Origin: Perognathus longimembris pacificus
Lineage: Eukaryota > Chordata > Mammalia > Rodentia > Heteromyidae
Direction: 5' to 3'
DNA: 64,000 nt
Assembly: GCF_023159225.1 (NCBI RefSeq)
Contig: NC_063181.1
Coordinates: forward strand, 20,362,073-20,426,072
Of this stretch, positions 58,310 through 64,000 are shown one piece after another. Every line of letters starts with the position of its first letter. Within the stretch, counting starts at the first letter, position 1. The notes under the pieces are model-generated. The model was not told the origin of the DNA, searched no databases, and saw nothing but the letters and a program-made list of their open reading frames with translations. A program made the translations under genes and the position numbers.

Positions 58310-60670
58310 TAAATACTCCTTTAAATCACTTAGCTCAGTTACAGTGAAAAGAATCAAGTTGCCTTACATGCACAATGCCATATTACTACCTCCAACTTTT
58401 CATTATGTTTATAGTGTTTTCACTATCGTAGTTCTGATATCTCCATATATTTATTTTATCATTAGTGTATTTTTTATTAGTTTATACTGTGTATTATTAA
58501 AACTCAGAGCCTCACACTTGCTAGATAATTGCTCTTCCACTTGATTCTTTCTCAGTAGTAGTATTTTGCTACTCAGATAAATTTTGTCCTGGTGCCAGCC
58601 TGACATCAACACAATTTGACTTCTGCCTACAAATTTCCTAGAACCACAGCCATTTAAAAAATATGAAAAACGATCAGATTATATTCAATGAAGTTATGAA
58701 TTCTGTTTCTCTTCTCAATAGTGCAGAGAACTGCATGACTTTTACTCTTTAAGTGTTCAATAATGTCTAAATTTAATTTGTACTTATGTATTAAAATCAT
58801 ATTTTATTTTAATAATTTTCTTATTTTCAGAAAAGACTCATTTTTCTGCAGTCATTTTACTTAATCTATGAGTCTGAAATTGTAAATGACTTCATTAATC
58901 AATAAAAATGTATGAGCAGATTTACTTACCTACTTAAACATTCCAGACTATAATTAAATGAGGCAATTATAACTTTACATGCTGACAAATCCACTGAAAT
59001 TTTTAGTCCTCCTTTTTCTTGATCTAGTAGTATTTAACAATGTTGGGCAGTCCCATATTTCTATTTATCATGTCTCTCCCACTGGTTCTATTTAATTTCC
59101 TTATCATTGACTGATTCTAGGTATTTTTCATTTTGTGTTTTACCAAACCATTACATTAGGAGCTTTTTTTTTGTTTGTTTGTATGTCTGTTTTTGTAAAT
59201 GCATTTAAAAGGCATTTCTCTTTTATTTAAATAATACATTAGTCATGTCTGCTTATTTTCTCATATGTTTTCAAATGACATAGATATATGAGTAGCCTTG
59301 AGCCAATTCAAATTCTAAAACCCAATACCCAAATAATATAATAATTTATACTAAAGTGTGATCAACGTTTCAAATTTAATTTGTTCAAAATTGAAAGTAT
59401 GCTTTCCTACTTAACTCAGTGAAATAAATTCTTTCCTGACCTAACTTCTCTTATGGAATTTTAGTTCTATATAGGCAGCAATAAAAATCTGAAATCAAAG
59501 AAGCATTTCTGACAATTTCTGTCTTACATCTGCCAATGCTGGCATCATTGTATTATTTAAATTTATAAATATCTGAAAATTATTCTAACTCAAAAATATT
59601 TTCATCTTAAAATGCACTCTTTGATTATTATTGAAGTATACCACTTTTTCTAGATGATTATTCCACCACAATATTCACTATTTTCTGTTCTATTTACTAC
59701 ATTGCAAGATGAAGTATATTAAAATATAAACTAAGGAAAAAATAAATCTTCTGTCACATTTAAGTTGATTTTGAAACCTATTGGTACAGAATTTAACTAA
59801 ATTATACCATGCATAAGTGAAATTCATTCTAACATTTTATTTTAGGACTATGGAGAATATATGCACTAAGTATGTGACTCAATAAATGCTAAGAGAAAAT
59901 TTGGCAGATAGCATTTTCTAAAATATCTGTGTATAGTTCCGAAAAGTTGTTCAACAAATACCCTAGAAGGGAAAGCATCTATTTAAGCAAGAGTGTCTGA
60001 CTGGTTACAGCTGTCTTCATAACATTTTCCAACAGTGAGGGATGATAAACTGAAAATAAATAAATGTTTGAATTTCTATGTTCGTTTTCTATACACTGTA
60101 TCAATGAAGATTCCCTCTTTTCCTTGCAAGATGAAAATGTATCATCTTGCACTTGCATTTGCATTTGGAATCAGTTTTACTTCTCAAAATGAGCTGTCAA
60201 TGGTGCTTACTTATTAAACACCCAGCATCAGGCTTTTTAAAAATGCATCTGTGTGGGTATGTTGATATTATGTTTCCCTCACCCTCTTGCTCTGAAAATT
60301 TGTACATTCAGCTTTGAGCATTAAAAAAAGATATCTTAGTATCCATACACCTGATTCCCCTGCAAAACAGTAAAGATGTATTCATATGTTTATCTGTTTT
60401 CATTTCACTATTTTATATAGAATTTAATAAGTAATTCATCTTAACAAATATTATTTATTAATATTGATATTATTTTAATTTTTATATGTTACTTTTTAAG
60501 TCACTTATTTTGTTTATCTAATAAATTATATTCTTTATTAATTAATTACTACACAAAAATTGTCAACATATAAACAATATACATATTTATTATAGAATAG
60601 TATACTATTTATTATATTGATATATTGTAAATAGTACAAAATGTATTACTATTACTTAATAAACTTTATG
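58310..60670. other. Unique AT-rich sequence, nothing recognised
   Basis: No gene is supported. Short open frames only. Confidence 0.5.
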
Positions 60671-60671
60671 G

Positions 60672-60876
60672 AGACCAGCACCAGTGGCTCATACTTGTAA
60701 TCCTAGCTACTCATGGAACAGATCTGAGGACAGTGGTTTGAAGCCTGTCCAGGGAGAAAAGGCCCTGCTCGACTCTTACCTCTAACCACTCAAAAACCAG
60801 AAGTGGTACTGAGGCTCAAGTAGTAGAGCACTAATATTACACACCATAAGAGGCTCAGGGACAACACCCAGGCTTT
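60672..60876 (+). mobile_element. B1-type dimeric SINE with right monomer
   Basis: GAGACCAGCACCAGTGGCTC, TTGTAATCCTAGCTACTCAT and GTTTGAAGCCTGTCCAGGGA form the B1-like half. AAAACCAGAAGTGGTACTGA and GGCTCAAGTAGTAGAGCACT form the right monomer. The tail is the polypurine tract that follows. Confidence 0.85.
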
Positions 60877-61046
60877 AAGAAAGAAAGAAAGAGAGAGAGA
60901 AAGAGAGAGAGAAAGGAAGGGAGGGAGGGAGGAAGGGAGGAAGGGAGGGAGGGAGGAAGGAAGGAAGGAGGAGGAAGGAAGGAAGGAAGGAAGGAAGGGA
61001 GGGAGGGAGGGAGGGAGGGAGGAAGGAAGGAAGGAAGGAAGGAAGA
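60877..61046. repeat. 170-bp pure polypurine (GAAA/GA/GGAA)n tract
   Basis: No C or T on the plus strand from 60877 to 61046. It is continuous with the SINE tail. Open frames on the minus strand here are repeat translation. Confidence 0.95.
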
Positions 61047-61054
61047 CTCTTTTT

Positions 61055-61450
61055 TCTCTTCTTCCTTCCCTTCCCCTCTGACTCCAGGCGACTCTGTCCC
61101 AAAGGCCAGAAGTTTGCTCTCCCTTGTAAACTCCTCTGTCTGAGCCACGTGGCCGGTTTCCTTTTGGGCAACCTTAAACTTTCCATCTTCCAAAAGAAGA
61201 CATCTTGGCCTTGGCTTCCCATGGTATTGATGATATCTAGGACATTCTTTCAGTCATCATCAGGGAAGGAAAATGTATTAATTAGTAAAGACACATCGAT
61301 GATGTAGAACACTAGCTTAAGCCAATGAGGGAAGACCACTTCAGGGGCCAGATTTCTTTTAAACTCAGGTATAGGGGTTACAGGAGACAATGAGAAGCTG
61401 CAGCAGAAAGCTGCGGGGCTTTGTAATTTATGACACAGTTCCAAATTCTG
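61055..61450. other. GC-richer segment of unknown identity
   Basis: It is distinctly less AT-rich than the surroundings, with words such as GAGCCACGTGGCCGG and CTGCAGCAGAAAGCTGCGGG. It could be a decayed LTR or a unique conserved segment. I cannot assign it. Confidence 0.3.
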
Positions 61451-61537
61451 AGAAGTTAATTAAACAGGTACACCTTGATTCAGATGGTGCCCTTACCCTA
61501 TTTTCTTCCCCTTTTATTTTTTATTTTTTCAGTATTG

Positions 61538-61700
61538 AAGTTTGAACTCATGGTCTAATACTAGGCAGGTGTTCTATCACACTCCAGCACTTTTTGCTTT
61601 ATTTTTTCAGATAGTTTCTTGTATTTTTTTTTTTTTTCCAAGCTAAACTTGGACATTGATTCTCCTATTTCTGCTTCTCAGATAGCTGGGACCATGCCTG
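61538..61700 (-). mobile_element. B1-type plus ID-like SINE, old
   Basis: GAAGTTTGAACTCATGGTCT and GCAGGTGTTCTATCACACTC are a reversed ID-like unit. CTGCTTCTCAGATAGCTGGG and ACCATGCCTG are the reversed B1-like half. Confidence 0.6.
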
Positions 61701-62145
61701 ATCCAGTGAGCTCCCTTCCTCTAAATCCACTGAAGGCAGATCCTGGGAGACTTAGGAAGTGTGCGGCGAGAACTATTTTCAGACCAGAGGGTTCCATGGC
61801 CAGCTAGGCAAACAAACAGACGGGGTGTTAAGCACACTGGTACTTGGTCTCTGCTCTTTCCTCCAGGTGTGCCTGGAGGAATGGGAAAGCAAGTGAAAAA
61901 AAAAATAATGAAAAATTAAGAAAAAAGAAACATGTGAATGTTTTCATTATTTTTTTCAATTAAATATAAGTTAACTGACTTTTGCATCATGAACAATACA
62001 CTATCAGAAAAAAAAGGAGATCAAGGAAGCAATAGTAAACTTGGCTTGAATATAGGAAGTGAGAGATGAGTTGAACTTTGAGGTTTGTAGTTTAGCATCA
62101 GCAAGGATGGCCAAATTGTCTCACAGTATAGTAAATACACATGAG
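61701..62145. other. Unique sequence, nothing recognised
   Basis: 61710-61890 is GC-richer (AGTGTGCGGCGAGAAC; AGACGGGGTG) but not identified. The rest is AT-rich. Confidence 0.4.
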
Positions 62146-62150
62146 CCACG

Positions 62151-62358
62151 TTTTGTTTTTTTTTTTGCCAGTCCTGGAGCTTGGACCCAGGGGCCTGAGC
62201 ACTGTCCCTGGCTTCTTTTTGCTCAAGGCTAGCACTCTGCCACTTGAGCCACAGTGCCACTTCTGGCCATTTTCTGTATATGTGGTGCTGGGGAATCGAA
62301 CCCAGGGCTTCATGTATAGGAGGCAAGCACTCTTGCCACTAGGCCACATTCCCAGCCC
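62151..62358 (-). mobile_element. IDL-Geo SINE, full-length, older subtype
   Basis: A T-rich tail leads into GCCAGTCCTGGAGCTTGGAC, and the copy ends CCACATTCCCAGCCC. Flanking GCCACGTTT and ACCACATTT are at best a decayed duplication. Confidence 0.92.
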
Positions 62359-62359
62359 G

Positions 62360-64000
62360 ACCACATTTCAACTGAGAACAAAGTTGAATCAGAGACAATA
62401 AAATTTAGGTTGCTCAATAGGTGATAATTTATAACATGTGAAAATAATAAGTAATGCTTAATAGAAACAGAAAGGTATTTTCAAACCTATGAAGGAGAAT
62501 ACCTATGGACATCTGATCAGGTAATGCTAGTGTAAATTTAAGATAAATATATAATATATATGATATAAATAATAAATAATATAATTTATAATATATAAAT
62601 ATCTATATTCAATTGGCTGTCAGAATATGAAGTAAAAAACAAAAACAATATTAATTTTAAAAGAAGTGAGCCTAGAACAATGTGAGTGAAACAATTTATA
62701 CTCCAGAAAAAATTGTGGGGAAGGGGATGGAAAGACTTAAAATAAAGTGTGAGGGACACAATAATCCAGGTAAAGGAGGAGAAAGAAATTTTCATTAGCT
62801 GACATAATAAGAGGTAAACATTTTTAACCAGGGCTGGTCTGAGTAGAAGTCCATGGGACAAAAATGATTGTCCTAGGTAATACAGTTTCTACTAAAAACA
62901 AATAAGAACATAATGCTCAGTTACCAACTCTATCTTTTGCATATGCACACTTCAAAATTTCTTCATATTCTTGTCCACTGTATGATCTGACAACCTAGTA
63001 GTGAACTCTTTAAAATACTGTCTCTTAATCTGACAAATTGGAATATTTATAATATATGAAGAACTCATTTATCTTTAGGTTCAAATGAAATCATTAGAAA
63101 ATACTACATAATAATAAAAGTGTTGTGACATTTACACTACATCAACAGGTAGGCTTTGCTTATTTGATTATTACTACTTTTAAGATCCTTGTTACTGTAT
63201 CTGAGTTGACACCGATAACTGAATTTTATTTGTCTATATCTGTCTGGCAGTCTGGCTCTCTATCAATTGTTTGGAGGAGTCCATGGAAAAGAGAGTAAGC
63301 TAGCTACCTATTATTCACTTATCGGTGGTCTAGTGGGTTGAATTCATGTCCTTGCCTTTGCTAGACCAATATTGTACCACACTTAACACACTATTGCCCT
63401 GAATTTGATTTTTAAATAATTTAAATAATGATAATACACCTGTATGCTTGTAAATTACCACACTAGTTATAATAATCCTGAGCAGAATGTGAGTAATTGG
63501 TCCATCAAGATTAGACCATCCATCTCTCCTTCGCAATTCAGAAAGGAAGGGTACATATTTTTTTCTTTATTAACTATTAATGTGTCAAATTCATAAGGGA
63601 AGCTTGACAGACTATATCATATGATACTCTAAAAAATCAACATTTTTGTTCTTTCTATTTTTGACTCAAGGAATCTAAAGCTATAGGAAATTAAATATAT
63701 TCACATCCTTAAGTTTTATCTTAGTGATAATTACAATTTAAGTAAAGCAAAGTAGTTTTCTAAGGTAGTAGCTGATCTCAAATGTCAAGTTGCTGCTCCT
63801 TTCCTCCAAGTATGCTGAACTCTTTGCTCAATTCCTCCATTTTTAGGTGAATGGGAAAGAAGGCAATGGGAAATTCCCTTGGAGGAAAGAAAAAAGAAAA
63901 AGTAACTCATTCAAAAGTGTTGTCAAAGGCAGACAAGACCTTCTTAATGAGGTGTCAATCATTCTATGGGATTATATCATAACAGTATGTAAAGGAGCTT
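62360..64000. other. Unique AT-rich sequence, nothing recognised
   Basis: A TA-rich tract lies at 62540-62612. A 12-bp inverted repeat (CTTTCCTCCAAG at 63799, CTTGGAGGAAAG at 63878) has a 67-bp spacer. No gene is supported to the window end. Confidence 0.5.

Noticed and set aside
60855..61222. Two minus frames of 112 and 115 codons
   Set aside because: Much of each is Pro/Ser/Leu/Phe-rich translation of the polypurine tract.
63799..63889. 12-bp inverted repeat with 67-bp spacer
   Set aside because: Such short arms at this distance are expected by chance in a 64-kb window rich in CT/GA words.

Overview
The window looks like intergenic or intronic DNA from a rodent nuclear genome. It is AT-rich, with no intact protein-coding gene, no tRNA or rRNA gene, and no CRISPR array or operon that I can support. 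The best clue to the organism is a dimeric SINE present at about twenty loci. Its left half is a tRNA-Ala/ID-like monomer and its right half a second monomer ending in an A-rich tail. This matches, from memory, the IDL-Geo SINE described from Geomyoidea (kangaroo rats, pocket mice, pocket gophers). About a dozen older SINEs carry a B1-like (7SL-derived) left half, several of them joined to a right half like that of IDL-Geo.

Layout. 0-6 kb: a GC-rich solo LTR (728-1196), an old B1-type SINE, an orientation-switched L1 (about 1900-3340), older L1 pieces and a young IDL-Geo copy. 6-15 kb: mostly unique AT-rich sequence with SINEs, microsatellites, a 30-bp perfect palindrome and a MaLR-type LTR relic. 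15-20 kb: a dense cluster of an L1 with inverted 5' part, a rearranged IDL-Geo copy, a 30-bp L1 micro-insertion with a perfect 17-bp target-site duplication (TSD), and a second solo LTR (19570-19981). 20-32 kb: a 54-nt alternating purine-pyrimidine tract, a TATC microsatellite, B1-type SINEs, an old L1 split by a young SINE, and MIR/L2-age relics. 32-48 kb: another orientation-switched L1, a palindromic SINE pair, the best-preserved IDL-Geo copy (41775-41983), a right-monomer-only insertion (42533-42694), a 5'-truncated L1 and a possible LTR. 48-64 kb: the largest L1 with inverted 5' part (48733-49977), an ancient antisense L1 reverse-transcriptase relic invaded by about 510 bp of polypyrimidine repeat and a SINE, a third well-supported inverted L1 (57083-57510), and a 170-bp polypurine tail on a B1-type SINE.

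The elements do not form a cooperating gene system. The common thread is L1-driven retroposition: L1 supplies the machinery, and the SINEs carry TSDs and A-rich tails typical of L1-mediated insertion. The most interesting results are mechanistic: repeated twin-priming inversions, an extremely short L1 insertion, a deletion-with-inverted-copy SINE, independent retroposition of the right SINE monomer, and evidence that this monomer is tRNA-like. Two exon-like segments (41610-41748, 50038-50177) are flanked by plausible splice signals and remain unproven. All family assignments were made by eye.
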